Assembly (NCBI GenBank): GCA_014621425.1
Contig: JAANBB010000643.1
Location: forward strand, 1 to 18,113
Direction: 5' to 3'
Length of the DNA: 18,113 nucleotides
Source of the DNA: Cylindrodendrum hubeiense
Taxonomy: Eukaryota; Ascomycota; Sordariomycetes; Hypocreales; Nectriaceae
Each line of letters begins with the position of its first letter. Within the stretch, counting starts at the first letter, position 1. Below the pieces are notes generated by a model. That model worked only from the letters and a program-made list of their open reading frames with translations. It was not told where the DNA came from and ran no database searches. The position numbers were made by a program, and so were the translations under genes. This document shows, piece after piece, positions 8,208 to 18,113 of this stretch.

Positions 8208-11200
8208 TTAATTTGGACTTTTTGGTTTGTCTTGAGGTGTCCCGTTTCTTGATCCGGTTCGCCGATCCCCCAACGGTTCGACAGTCCCTAACGCAGGGAA
8301 TGCCCTGCTTTGTTCCTCAACCAGAGCTTGGTTCGCCCACGTTGGCAGTCGGACGCCCCGTCGTTTCCTACTGTCGGCTGCTTCCCGCATCACTTCCATG
8401 TCCTCCTTGGCGTGCGGACTTCGAGATGGGCCCCCCGCCGTCATGCTTTGTCGTTCGATGTTCTGCAGGTTCTTGGCCAAAATTTGCGTCAGCAGAATAG
8501 TGAGTTAGTGCGGTATTGACTCTTACATGAGGGTCTAGTGAGTGAACTCCCCGACTCGTTTGGGCAGGGATCTTCTCCTCAGGCAGTCCATCCATCATGT
8601 CGATGCGACTTTCCAGTTCCTTCTTGTCTGCTCGAGCCACATATGACGGTGACCAGTTACCTAAAACCAGCGAGCTCACAAATTCATTGTAATCCAGCAG
8701 TTCTTGTAGATGCTTCCAGTGTTGATTGTCGGGCAGGAACCCAAGCTGGAGCGTTTCTCGGACTACAAAAATTGCGTCTGTCAAAGATTTTGCCAAATGT
8801 CTGGGCTCTCCCTGGGTCTCTAATAAGTTACCTTCTTGCAGGCCCTGAATCCTCATTTCAAGACTATTTTGAAAGTTGATCTTGGGTTGGGATTGAGGTT
8901 GACTAAAAAGGTTGCCTCCATTAAAAGACACGCTCTGTGTTGTTGGTCCAAACGTCATCCTAGGTGTCCCCGTAACCGTCTCTTTGGGGGTCGTGGCTAT
9001 GGCCGGCGCCGTGATCCGGGATGGTTGTGTTCCAAAGTACGTGTTGGCGCCAGCCACCGGCAAAGGAACTGCCCCAAGCCCAGAGATTGAACTTTGAAAG
9101 GGTCCTGGGTGTAATTCCTGTTCCTCAAAGTCAGTATCGTCGCTCTATGAAAGACCAGAAAGACAAGAACTCACCTGGGGGCGTCCGTTAAGTGCCGACG
9201 TCATAAAATACTCGGTTCGTCTTTCCCTAACATTGACAGAATCGGGCGCATCAAAAGATCCATCCAAGGACCGGTTCATAGATGACTGGGGTGTAGAAGG
9301 GGACAATCCATTGTGGAGCGTAGAAGGCACATTCTGTAGTGAATGAAAGGCGGATATTCGGGCTAGGCGATGGAATTCGACTTCTTCTTGCCGCGTCTTG
9401 ACTCTCTGAAATTCCTCGGGGTTGGAGCGAAGACCGTTTAGCTTGATCATTTCTCTGACGTCTTTCAGTTCGTCCACGCTGAATTTTGGATCCTCTTCTT
9501 CCTCAAATGTGTCGGTCGAGAGTATGGACCGAATAGCTTCGCCATCCTTCTTATAGTTGATAAGTGTATCCAGGATGTGATCCTTGCCGAGAAACTCAGA
9601 TAGATCTTTAACCGGTGATGGTCGGATCTCGTGAAGGAGCTTGGCAGTCCGTTTCGACCAACTAACGGGGTTTTTTTTATCCACGACTCGGGACGCTAGT
9701 TGCGTCTTGAAGACGTGCGTGTTCTGGAGATCCTCCTCAAAGGTGCCTGCCACCACAAAGCGGTAAACGAAAACTGTCTTCTCTTGTCCGATCCGGTATG
9801 CTCGTCCAATAGCTTGTTGTTCATGTACCGGATTCCATTTGATGTCAAAGATGACGACTCTGTTGGCACCCTGAATATTTAGGCCAACGCCTCCTGCTGT
9901 TGTAGATATCAAATACACCTCTTGGTCTCCCAAATTGAATTTCTTGGTCATCTCTTGGCGTTTGTTCATCGCGGTTTTTCCGGTCAGACTAGAAACCCTC
10001 CTCTTCTGCATTTTGAACAGGTTGAGCAGATAGGAAATTGTCATCAATGACTGACAGAAAACGAGCACCTTGTCTCCCACTTTCCGAGCTTCGTCCAGGA
10101 TTATTGCCAATAGCTCAACTTTCCGCGAAAGAGATGCAAGGTCGGGATCGGGCACCTTAAGCTCCTTCAATACCGGCTGGATGATGCTTTTGGGAAACGA
10201 TCGATCTTCCTTCCCACTGTCATCGTCATCTTTGAAGATTCCCTCGCTGATTAATTTGACCTTTTGTTGAAAGCACCTAGGGTGGTTGCAGATCAGTGCT
10301 AGGTGATTCGTGATGTTGAAAAGGCGATGTTGCAAAATTGGGTTCCCGTCAGGGCCGATACCATTCTCCAGGAGCCCTTTCAGGTAGAGGGTATAAATTT
10401 TGGCCTGTAATGGCGTAGGGGGGACGGAAAGAACAAACTCGAACTTCGGAGGCAAATCGTCCTTCAGGCACGATTTGATCGTTGCGCGATGGACTTTCGG
10501 TTGGACCGTCACTTTCAGTGCCTCTAACTTCTTCAAAGCAGTTCTCTTATCAGCCGTAGAGCTATCGTTGTAGAGTCCATGTTGAATCGGAATGGCGTAC
10601 ATCTGACGGAACTCTGCCAGCGGACCCAAGAAGTTTGGTGCCACCCAGTCAATCATAGACCTATACTCCTCGACATTATTTGCCAGAGGAGAGCCTGTCA
10701 GAGCGATTCGGCTCAATGATCTGAATTGAGAACATGATTGATGAACTTGGCTTTGTTCATTCTTCAAATGATGCGCCTCATCTGCGACAATGATGTTTGG
10801 CTTGTCGAGTAGCAGTTCCTTTACGTCCTCGCTGGAAGCAAGTAACAGATTGAGCATGCGGTAGCCCATCACGAGAACACCACCACCCGTGGCCCATTCT
10901 CGTATTGTGTCAGGCCTCTCATTAGCAGTCATCTGGGAATCAATTCTCCGCAATGGTCCAAGAATGCCCTCAGGTGCCCACATGAGGAGTTCGTCCATCC
11001 AATTGTCCACCAATCCCGGGGGGCAGAGCACCAGGGTCTGAGAAGCTTGAAGGTCCTCGGGTATTTGCGCCTTTACGGATGGGTCTGAGGACGTTGATGA
11101 CTCCCTTATCGCAACCAGGAGTGTAATAACTTGCATCGTCTTCCCCAAACCCATCGTATGAGCTAACAGACAACCCTGACGGGGGTCTGCAGCAAGAACG

Positions 11201-13881
11201 ACCTGGTTCCACATAAATCGGACGCCATCGACCTGGTGCTCCTTGATTCGTTTGCCAATTTCCTCTTCGACGTATATAAACGACTGGCCATCTCGCTTGC
11301 TCTCGTTGATGATCAACCGAGTTCTATCTCGTGACATCAAGCCAGAGGAAGCGAGATCAGCTCTGAGTTTAATTCTGCGGGATTCTTGCTCCTGGGCTCT
11401 CTTTAGCTCCCTCTCTCTCATATCCACTGCATCTTTGTTCTGGATGATTTCTTTTGGGGCGACTTTCCGACGTTTGGATTGACTACTCTCCCCGTTGGCG
11501 ATCGAAAGACTGTCATCTGGCTCATCTTCTAGAGCATCCTCGGGGGTTTCAGCTCTATAGATCTGGCTGTCTTGGGGGAACTGATAAGCAGAATCTTTGA
11601 CGAAAGAACAAAAAGGATGGAACCATGGGTGCTTATCCTTTTCAAGCTTTGGTTTTAGTTTCGGAGAGAAGGGTATAAGATGTGTCTCTTTATAAAACTT
11701 TTTCCTAGCGAAGGACAAAAAGATTCGAGTCACATCGAACGCAATGGTTGCAGAATCCTGGGTCTCGAGGTTCTCGAGGTCCTCAAGTGGATCAGTCATC
11801 TGCGCTTGCACCGCCTCCGTCCAAGCATCCTCAACTGACGTTTGTTGGATAAAATGAAGCAATGCTCTTCGCCTTGCGTGGGGAAGCTTCCAGATAAGGC
11901 AGATCGACAGTTTCCACTGATCCTTGAGCTTCGCCCAGTGCTTTGGGAGGAGGGCGCCGATTTCTTCAAAGCTGCCAAGGCTTTCAGTGGTAGGGATCAA
12001 GACATTCGCTTCAGCTGGGGCGCCTGTAGGACCATCGCTGGGCTGGCTATTCTTAGGAGTACAATCCGGCTCGACGGGGCTTGTCAAATCAATGAAAGCC
12101 GTGGTCTTGGGGCCCGTGGGCGAACTCATTCCCCACGCCACTTGAGTAAGGTCTATACACTCAAGAGACTCTGCTTTAACAGGCTCGTCCGGGTAATCTG
12201 GGTGGGCATGGCTGGGGGCTTGATCAAGGTCCATGGGATCTCCATTGTCGACTTGCGGTTCTTCTTCTGGTTCGATGAAATCATCTTCGTCAGAGCTTGT
12301 CAGGATTTCTTCGCCCAGGAAATCCTGAAGACGTCTCTTTGAGGCTTGGGGTTTCGGCCTGGCGATGATTTGCGGCTTGGGAGGTTCGGTCCGAGATTCC
12401 AGCATTTCGGCGAGCCATCCATTGTAGAGCTTGTCATGGATGCTCTGCTCAAGGCATCGAGCTTGGTCTCTGACGTCGCCTTCCTTGTTCCAAACCTCTC
12501 CAACGATTTCGGCACAGAGTTTCTTGATTCGGTCATCATAGAACCTTGCTTGCTTGTGAGCATCCAAGACCCGTCTCGTCCTATTTCCCCTGCGCCGAGC
12601 CTCGTGCCATAAGCGATAGGCCTTCCTCTGGTGCTTTAGCAGCTTGGTGTCCTGCCAAGTGAGTTTCATATCCTCGATGGCATCTATGAGGATCTGCTTG
12701 ACTCTCTCGGGTGAGAGGGAATGCTGAGCCACTTGAGCAGCATATTTCTCTTTCTCCAACCTCTCTTCTTCCATCTCCCTCTTTGTCTGTTCATCAAACT
12801 CTTCGGGGAGGTCGAAAAGGTCGAGTACCACGTCCGAGTCGCTTGGGGTAGGTGATCTCATCAAGAAAATGCCTTTCTTCTGTAGCATCTCCTGTCGGCT
12901 GTTTTTCCTCAAGAATCGCTTCATGTCTCGATGCACGACAAGCCTTCTCCCTGGGGGTAGCCAATTAGGTATTGCCGTTGCGAATGTATCTTTGGTTGGT
13001 TCAAGAAGTCGGGAGCTCAGAGACCCGGAAGTGGATCTTATGGCCGCTAATGTCAGACTACCATCTCCAAGATAGGCACTAAGTGAGGCTTCTTCCCATG
13101 GTGTGTATTGCTCATCACCCTGATCGGCTTTGGCTGCAAAGCTGATGGTGTCGGCCTCAGTTGGGATAAATGCTTTGGCAACATTGACCGGTTGATTTGC
13201 CATAGTGACCGGCGCTATACGTTTCGGCTGAGAGGATTTTGCGGGTTCGAGCTCGGGCTGGGTGGATTCGACAGGCTCTGTGGCTTGAGGTGGACTTGGG
13301 AGTCCAGGGATAGCCAGATGGTCATTTTCTGAAGATGGCAGTGACCTAGGCTTGTGTTGCGCAGAGGTGTCCGAGTGGGAAGGTTGGAAACTTGAGGTTG
13401 CATGTGGTGTTGAAGTCGTTGGGTTAGGGAATGAGAGGGCCTGTTGTCCATTGATTTGAGATTGAGACGATGCCTCAAGTCCCTTATCCACATGTTGTGT
13501 CCTGGGAAGGGAGTAGTTTGCTCCCAGGTTGGAAGTTGGGGAATTCCTGTGTCCGTCGGAATCAAAGTAGTATCCAGACTGCTTCCGATTAAAGTCTTGT
13601 CTCCATTGCTGATACGCCCAACTTTTTGATCTCAGTGTGAGGATGAGCTCCCCAATAGCAACTTTGTGGCGAGCCAGCCTAATACCGAGACATTCCATCA
13701 ACTCCTGACGGGAGCAAATTTGTTCGAAGGTCAGGAGGGTCTTGCCATCAATCTCCTCATCTTGAATCTGACTAGCAAGAGCGGCGGGATCTGGAGCCCA
13801 CGGGCGATTAGGCACAGCTAGGACTTTGACGACAGTCGCCACATCCCAACAGAAGGGATCATTGTCTCCGGCGCCATCCAT
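8208..13881 (-). CDS. SNF2-family DNA-dependent ATPase/helicase (Rad54/ATRX/ARIP4 type) with SAM-like domain
   Basis: Exons 13881-9175, 9117-8527 and 8471-8208 give about 1853 residues. Introns are 9174-9118 (57 bases, ACTGAC branch) and 8526-8472. An alternative acceptor at 8463 would remove three residues. Residues 10-90 form a SAM-like domain (WDVATVVKVLA...IDGKTLLTF...CLGIRLARHKVAI). A long disordered, charged region follows, with IDLT motifs at 576-579 and 597-600. The ATPase core has the Walker A motif MGLGKTMQ (911-915 GLGKT), motif II DEAH (1034-1037), motif III ALTGSPLANN, motif IV VLVFCQSL, and motifs V-VI from STTAGGVGLNIQGANR to QQAIGRAYRIGQ (to about 1365). Downstream are a Ser/Pro-rich tail, a conserved-looking helical block (HLAKSLTDAIFVVRETLQLG) and a basic SRKRRGVRLP near the C-terminus, a likely nuclear signal. 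Such proteins translocate on DNA to remodel chromatin or recombination intermediates. The SAM domain and motif set suggest the fungal relatives of ARIP4/RAD54L2, but no characterised orthologue can be named. The C-terminal exons are needed because the main frame otherwise stops inside intron 1. Confidence 0.93.
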
Positions 13882-13924
13882 CTGGCGTGGCGAGGACTCC
13901 GAAAAGCCTGATGACTGAAGGCTT

Positions 13925-13967
13925 CTAGAGAAGTGTTAGAAAAAGCGAAACTGAAGCAGCCCTTCAC
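13925..13967 (-). other. Possible 5' UTR intron of the SNF2 gene
   Basis: On the minus strand a GTGAAG donor (from 13967) is followed by TTTTTCTAACACTTCTCTAG, a strong branch site plus acceptor ending at 13925, giving a 43-base intron. The frame just downstream is open into the ATG at 13881. The only nearby upstream ATG (about 14053) opens an ATG-CCT-TAG mini-frame, so it is more likely a leader intron than coding. Confidence 0.35.
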
Positions 13968-14829
13968 CAGCTTCGCCAGCAATAGGGTGGTTGGTGGGTT
14001 GGGTAGCAAACAGGACGGACTAGGGCAACTTGCTGTCTTTTCTAAGGCATGAGCCGGCTGCACAGGTGTAAAGAGGTGTGATGTCGCATAGCCGCCGGGG
14101 GCTGTTTGAGGAAGACCGGGTCGTCACGTCTCAGGCCTAGAGCAAGGCGCAAGTAAGAGCGGCCCGGCCAGAGGCCTGAAGTGGCTTGAGAACCAGCTAG
14201 GCTTGTGAGATGGCGCCAGAAGGATGAGTCCCTTTCTTCTGAAGCGGATGAAGGCGAGCTTGCGGCTTCTCTGAAAGGCTTTGTTGTTGTTTACGTGTGA
14301 TGTCGTATTTTGAAAGAAATCTACTTCGCGGTCCCAACGGAAGTCGCGTGTTGGTGTGCGTTTGGGCACAGCGATTGGCAACCTACAGCCAACCACGTGA
14401 CGCATACAGTGCTGAAAGCAAGAGCCGGGAGCTGTGTTGCCTGACAAGGGCGGTTTGAATGCCTTGGCTGAGTAGCGGATGGCAGTCTGCTGCAGCGCTG
14501 CTGCAAGCTGCACGCTGCAAGGGTCGGTGTGGCTTGCTTTTGTCGGGCCGTTGACAGCTGCCAGGAAGTGGAAAAATACAGCCAAGCGGCGATTGCTTCA
14601 TCTAGGACTGGGCTGCCCGAGCATCATTTTCGATTCCGGACGGGATCCAGTGCGTAAACCCCTTGGACGAATCAGGACGGAGCCTGTGCTCAAGGCTTGT
14701 GCTTGCAGGGTCCATTTCCTACAACAGCCCCACTGAATAATGCCATTATGTCTTCGAGGAGTGAAAGAGCCTGATGTGAAGACAATATTCCTGAGCGTGG
14801 CGTAGAGATGGCTGAGACCGATTCCAGAT

Positions 14830-14857
14830 ACACAAATACACAAATACACAAATACAC
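14830..14857. repeat. ACACAAAT tandem repeat, 3.5 copies
   Basis: Three perfect ACACAAAT units plus ACAC form an A/C microsatellite in the spacer about 500 bases upstream of GSH2. No coding or structural role is evident. Confidence 0.85.
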
Positions 14858-15370
14858 GAGGCTCTTATTTTTAGCAGAGGCATTTCGTCTCAAGCGGCAA
14901 GCGATTCAGTCTTCACGCAGATACCCTGATGAATGACTTGCAGGAGCAGCGAAACGATACCCCGCGTGCCCCTCATTGCACCATCCCGAGAACCGTCCGT
15001 TCCTCACAGACGCGAAACGCCTGGACGCCATTGCGCAGCAGTAATCCTCTCCAAATTTAAACATATGCGCCCAATGAATGTGTCCAAAACGGCAACCTTG
15101 CATGCGCGCTAGCTTAGAGACTCGGCCACAGCCGCTTTTACGTAGGACCAAGTACTGTCGCGTTTTGCTCCATCTAGAAGCACCCACTCGACGAATTATT
15201 AAGCCACGCTACTTTCTGGTCCCGCAAACCGAGACCTTTCTAAGTTGGCGGACGCTCGGAATAAAAGCAACACCCTATTCAAACTCAGTCCCTTCTGAAG
15301 CAAAATCCTGCCCTCAAGCATTTTAGAGGCACAATTTATCTCTTGCTCGCCAGACTCAATCCGCAGCACC

Positions 15371-17079
15371 ATGGCATCTCTCACAAGCGGGGCTTACCCG
15401 CCCAACCTCAAGGCCGAGGAACGGGAGGCCCTCATCGAGACCGTCAAGGACTGGTCGATAGGCAATGGCCTCGCAGTGCGGCCGCCGCCCACCGTCATTG
15501 CTGCCGAGGCTGACCCCAAGGCTATTTCTGCCATCAATGTGCCCGTTACGCTCTTCCCCAGCCCGTTCCCGCGCCAGTGCTTCGCCCAGGCCAAGTCCGT
15601 GCAGAAGACTTACAACGAGCTGTATGCCTCTGTGAGCAGGGATGAGCAGTTCTTGGCCCAGGTTGTCAAGGAGTAGGGGACCACAACCACGCATATATCA
15701 TCTCGCAGACGCTTACTCGTTGTCAGGGTCGAAGGTGGTGATGACTTCATTCGTAACCTCTGGAATGTCCACCAGAAGGTCAAGGCTGAGGGATATACTC
15801 AGGTGAGCCTCTGTCCAGGGACTTTATCAGACCTGGCTCTAATGAAATACAGCCCCTCTCTCTGGGCCTGTTTAGATCCGACTACATGGTCCACCAGGAT
15901 ACCTCAACTTCGACTCCCTCTCTCCAGGTGAAGCAGGTTGAGTTCAACACCATCGCAGCCTCCTTCGGTGGGTTGTCGACCTACACATCTCTACTACATA
16001 AGTAAGTTACAAACAGTCGATAAAATACATACAGGTCGCTCTCTTACACCAGTAGATACCTTGCCAAAACGGAGTACCCTCTTCTTGACAGCTCCATTGC
16101 TGAGGACGCCCTGGATCTGCCCGAAAACACGACTGCGCACGGCTTGGCCGCTGGTATCGAGTCAGCTTACCATGCGTACCCTAAGTCTGAGCTAGGCCAC
16201 CAAAAAGCTGTCATCTTTTTGGTCCAGGGCGGCGAGAGAAATGTATTCGACCAGCGCCATCTGGAGTACCAAATCGCCAAGGCATCACCCGCCATCCCAG
16301 TCTTCCGACTGCCTTACGCGGACGTTCTGAAGCACACCACCCTCGCAGACACCGCCAAGCGTCAGCTGCTTTACCGTCTTCCTCGAAACCCATCCAAGGT
16401 TTACGAAGTTGCCGTGATATACATGCGGTCGGGCTACGACCCTAGTGACTACCCCGGTCAAGAGGCCTGGGACGCTCGGTACCACCTGGAGCGCTCCCAT
16501 GCCATCAAGTGTCCCACCATCTTGACACAGCTTGCTGGAACAAAGAAGGTGCAGCAGATCCTTACTACACCGAAGACATCTTCCGCCCCGTCAGCTCTTA
16601 GCAAGTTTATCAAAGATGACACCGAGGATGCGGCGGAACTCTGGCGCTCCTTCACCAACATCTACCCCTTGGACACGAGCGAAGCAGGACTAGAAGCTCG
16701 GAAGAAGGCGCTGGACCCCCAACTCTGCCAGTCGTATGTGCTTAAGCCACAGCGCGAGGGTGGTGGTAACAACACCTACCGAGGCGCAATTCCTGCGTTT
16801 CTCAAGTCAGTCCCCGAGGCGCACTGGGGCTCGTATATTCTCATGGAGCTAATCACTCCCCCTCCGGTCCAAAACATTATCCTCCGCAATGGCAACCTGG
16901 AACAAGGCGGTGTTATTTGCGAGCTGGGCGTCTACGGCACATGCCTCTGGGACCAGAGCACCGGGGAGGTCCGTCGCAATGAAGAGGCAGGTTTCTTGTT
17001 GCGCACCAAGGGCGACAAGAGCGAAGAGGGGGGCGTCGCAGCTGGATTTGGCTGCATGGATAGTTGCACGCTGGTATAA
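15371..17079 (+). CDS. GSH2: Glutathione synthetase
   Basis: Exons 15371-15672, 15727-15802, 15853-16001 and 16056-17079 give 516 residues; introns are 54, 50 and 54 bases. The enzyme joins gamma-glutamylcysteine and glycine with ATP to make glutathione, in the cytosol, as a homodimeric ATP-grasp enzyme. Eukaryotic GSS signatures appear in order: AVRPPPTVI (residues 35-43), LFPSPFPRQCF (61-71), PLSLGLFRSDYMVH (127-140), VEFNTIAASFGGL with a metal-binding Glu, YVLKPQREGGGNNTYRG (the glycine-rich ATP loop, GGG at 411-413), ILMELITPP, ELGVYGTCLW, and the C-terminal GGVAAGFGCMDS. Length is close to that of other fungal enzymes. Exon 1 ends inside GAG at an unusual GA|GTAGGG donor, but the junction restores KEVEGGDDFIRNLW as the family requires. 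The ATG has a good context (GCACCATGGC). Intron 3 offers three in-frame acceptors (16034, 16052, 16055). The last gives HKYL and is preferred. Confidence 0.96.
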
Positions 17080-17626
17080 AGAGGGGTTGAGCGATACCAA
17101 TCTTTCCAAAGAAATTCAACCATGAACCCATGATACAACCCGTCTTTGAGATGTCTGGTCTTTCCCATAGTGAAGTCACCGCCATCTGCTCCTTTCTTCG
17201 GCCGCACACCGCACCTTCTAGGTTCCAGATCTCCCATCCAACCTCTGAAATGCGCTTGTGCTGCTCGTTGAGCTTTTTGCTACTTGAGATCCACGATGGA
17301 ATAGTTGACTGCGCGCAGGAAAGCATGTTTATACAAGGTAGCGTTGACATTCGCCATTGGCTCGAAAGAACAAGTTAATGGGCAATCACTCAAGCGGTTT
17401 AATGGTTGATATCCATTCATAGGTCTTAGATCGAGCAATGGATATATTGCGTCATGGTATCATACATCTCCCGGAACGATTTGCGTACAAGCCTAACCCT
17501 ACATCTGACCATACAAGACATCCAGCAACAAAAACATTATTCACGGAGGGGAGAGAGCCAAACAAATGGGAAGATTCTCCGTGAGAGAACATAGTCCCAT
17601 ACTTAGAAAACACTTGGGCGGCATAT
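17080..17626. other. Spacer between convergent GSH2 and mtSSB genes
   Basis: These 547 bases hold both 3' UTRs. The only structure noticed is a 9-base inverted repeat (17409-17417 and 17437-17445). An open frame at 17130-17378 on the plus strand lacks domain features and probably does not code. Confidence 0.6.
17409..17445. terminator. Inverted repeat between convergent gene ends
   Basis: ATATCCATT (17409-17417) pairs with AATGGATAT (17437-17445) across a 19-base loop. It could form a weak stem in either transcript's 3' region. A termination or processing role is inferred from position only, because eukaryotic 3' ends do not require hairpins. Confidence 0.2.
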
Positions 17627-18113
17627 TTACTCGCTCTGCTCAGAGTGCTCGGTGTTCTGGGGGCGTCGGAGAACCTCAATGTTGCCTTGTACATGGTTAG
17701 CACGACAAGTCTTGCGCTGCGCTGGGGGGAGAGGAACGTACGCTGAACAATGCTGAAGCCAGTGCGGGTGGCGCCAGCGGGGTCGGTGTAGGTGTTGGTG
17801 GAGCAGTCGCCCTCAACAAAGACGGAGGCGCTGGAGTCGAGGTTAGTAAGATGATTCCTTTTAGGCGCTCGCGATAAGGAGTCGGCAAGGCCGTCGCGAC
17901 ATGGCGGAGGGGGAGGGGTGAACATACCCCTTGGGCAGGTTCATGAGGAAGTCACGGGTTCCTCCCTCGGCGAAGCTGGTGACGCGGAACCAGCTGGTCT
18001 TGCGGTTCTCGCGGGAGCCGTAGTTGCTGGCGACGGCATAGCGGATGATCTCGCGGCCGTTGCTGGTCTGGTGGACCTCGGGGGTGTCCGCGAGGTTGCC
18101 GACAATGGTGATG
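17627..18113 (-). CDS. RIM1: Mitochondrial single-stranded DNA-binding protein, C-terminal part (5'-truncated by window edge)
   Basis: Visible exons are 18113-17928, 17830-17742 and 17685-17627, with introns 17927-17831 (97 bases, CTTACTAAC branch) and 17741-17686 (56 bases, GTGCTAACC branch). They encode 110 complete residues of an SSB-type OB fold: ITIVGNLADTPEVH, then IIRYAVASNYGSREN, KTSWFRVTSF, ASVFVEGDCSTNTYTD, and an ending in QRNIEVLRRPQ plus an acidic tail. Like yeast Rim1, this family coats single-stranded mitochondrial DNA during replication and recombination as a homotetramer. The mitochondrial presequence and the start of the OB fold lie beyond base 18113, so the localisation is inferred from the family. 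The short acidic end and the lack of a long disordered tail fit the mitochondrial type. Confidence 0.92.

Larger units (their letters stand above)
13882..15370. other. 1.5 kb divergent spacer between the SNF2 gene and GSH2
   Basis: This stretch holds the promoters of both genes. Visible items are the possible leader intron at 13925-13967, a CACGTG palindrome at 14394-14399, a GCTGCAAGCTGCACGCTGCA tract near 14500-14520, and an ACACAAAT tandem repeat at 14830-14857. Open frames of up to 153 codons on the minus strand (14124-14585 and 14906-15187) have no recognisable domains, and their composition looks accidental. I found no tRNA or snoRNA. Confidence 0.6.

Noticed and set aside
8820..8845. 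GTAACTTATTAGAGACCCAG as a possible third helicase intron
   Set aside because: Only 20 bases long, too short for a spliceosomal intron, and the frame is open through it.
9668..9680. A-AAA-AAC slippery heptamer in the helicase coding strand
   Set aside because: It fits the minus-one frameshift pattern, but the zero frame continues for a further 260 residues with family-like sequence, so it is probably just a Lys-Lys-Asn run.
14124..14585. 153-codon minus-strand ORF upstream of the helicase gene
   Set aside because: Cys/His/Arg/Pro-rich random-looking translation without motifs, in a promoter-like spacer.
14923..14935. TGATGA as a box C of a C/D snoRNA
   Set aside because: No matching CTGA box D or terminal stem within the next 120 bases.

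Overview
The window is a gene-rich stretch of a filamentous ascomycete nuclear genome. Genes carry short introns (43 to 97 bases) with GT..AG borders and CTAAC or CTGAC branch-like sequences. Coding regions are GC-rich, and the spacers contain the TACCTAC and CCGTACTCCGTA tracts common in Sordariomycetes. Protein style also fits Sordariomycetes, but I cannot name a genus. No transposon, tRNA, rRNA, CRISPR or plasmid element is visible.

Layout from left to right: (1) the 3' part of the bifunctional thiamine gene THI6 (+), showing the hydroxyethylthiazole kinase domain; (2) a five-exon Zn(II)2Cys6 transcription factor (-), tail to tail with THI6; (3) HEM1, mitochondrial 5-aminolevulinate synthase (-); (4) a 2.4 kb spacer with short degenerate repeats and one possible 42-residue small ORF; (5) a large SNF2-family helicase (-) of about 1850 residues, with an N-terminal SAM-like domain, two SUMO-interaction-like IDLT motifs and a Rad54/ATRX/ARIP4-type ATPase core; (6) a 1.5 kb divergent spacer; (7) GSH2, glutathione synthetase (+), four exons; (8) the 3' part of a mitochondrial single-stranded DNA-binding protein gene (-), cut by the right edge.

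The genes are mostly conserved housekeeping genes (thiamine, heme, glutathione, mitochondrial DNA maintenance, chromatin remodelling). They do not form an evident biosynthetic cluster, and I do not see a new multi-gene system. The points most worth a second look are smaller. They are three back-to-back CCAAT boxes just before the HEM1 start; an 11-base perfect inverted repeat and a start-overlapping upstream ORF before the transcription factor; paired IDLT motifs in the helicase; in-frame alternative 3' splice sites in the helicase and GSH2 genes; and the small ORF preceded by two start-stop elements.

Exon borders were inferred by eye from reading frame, splice signals and family motifs. None is backed by transcript data.
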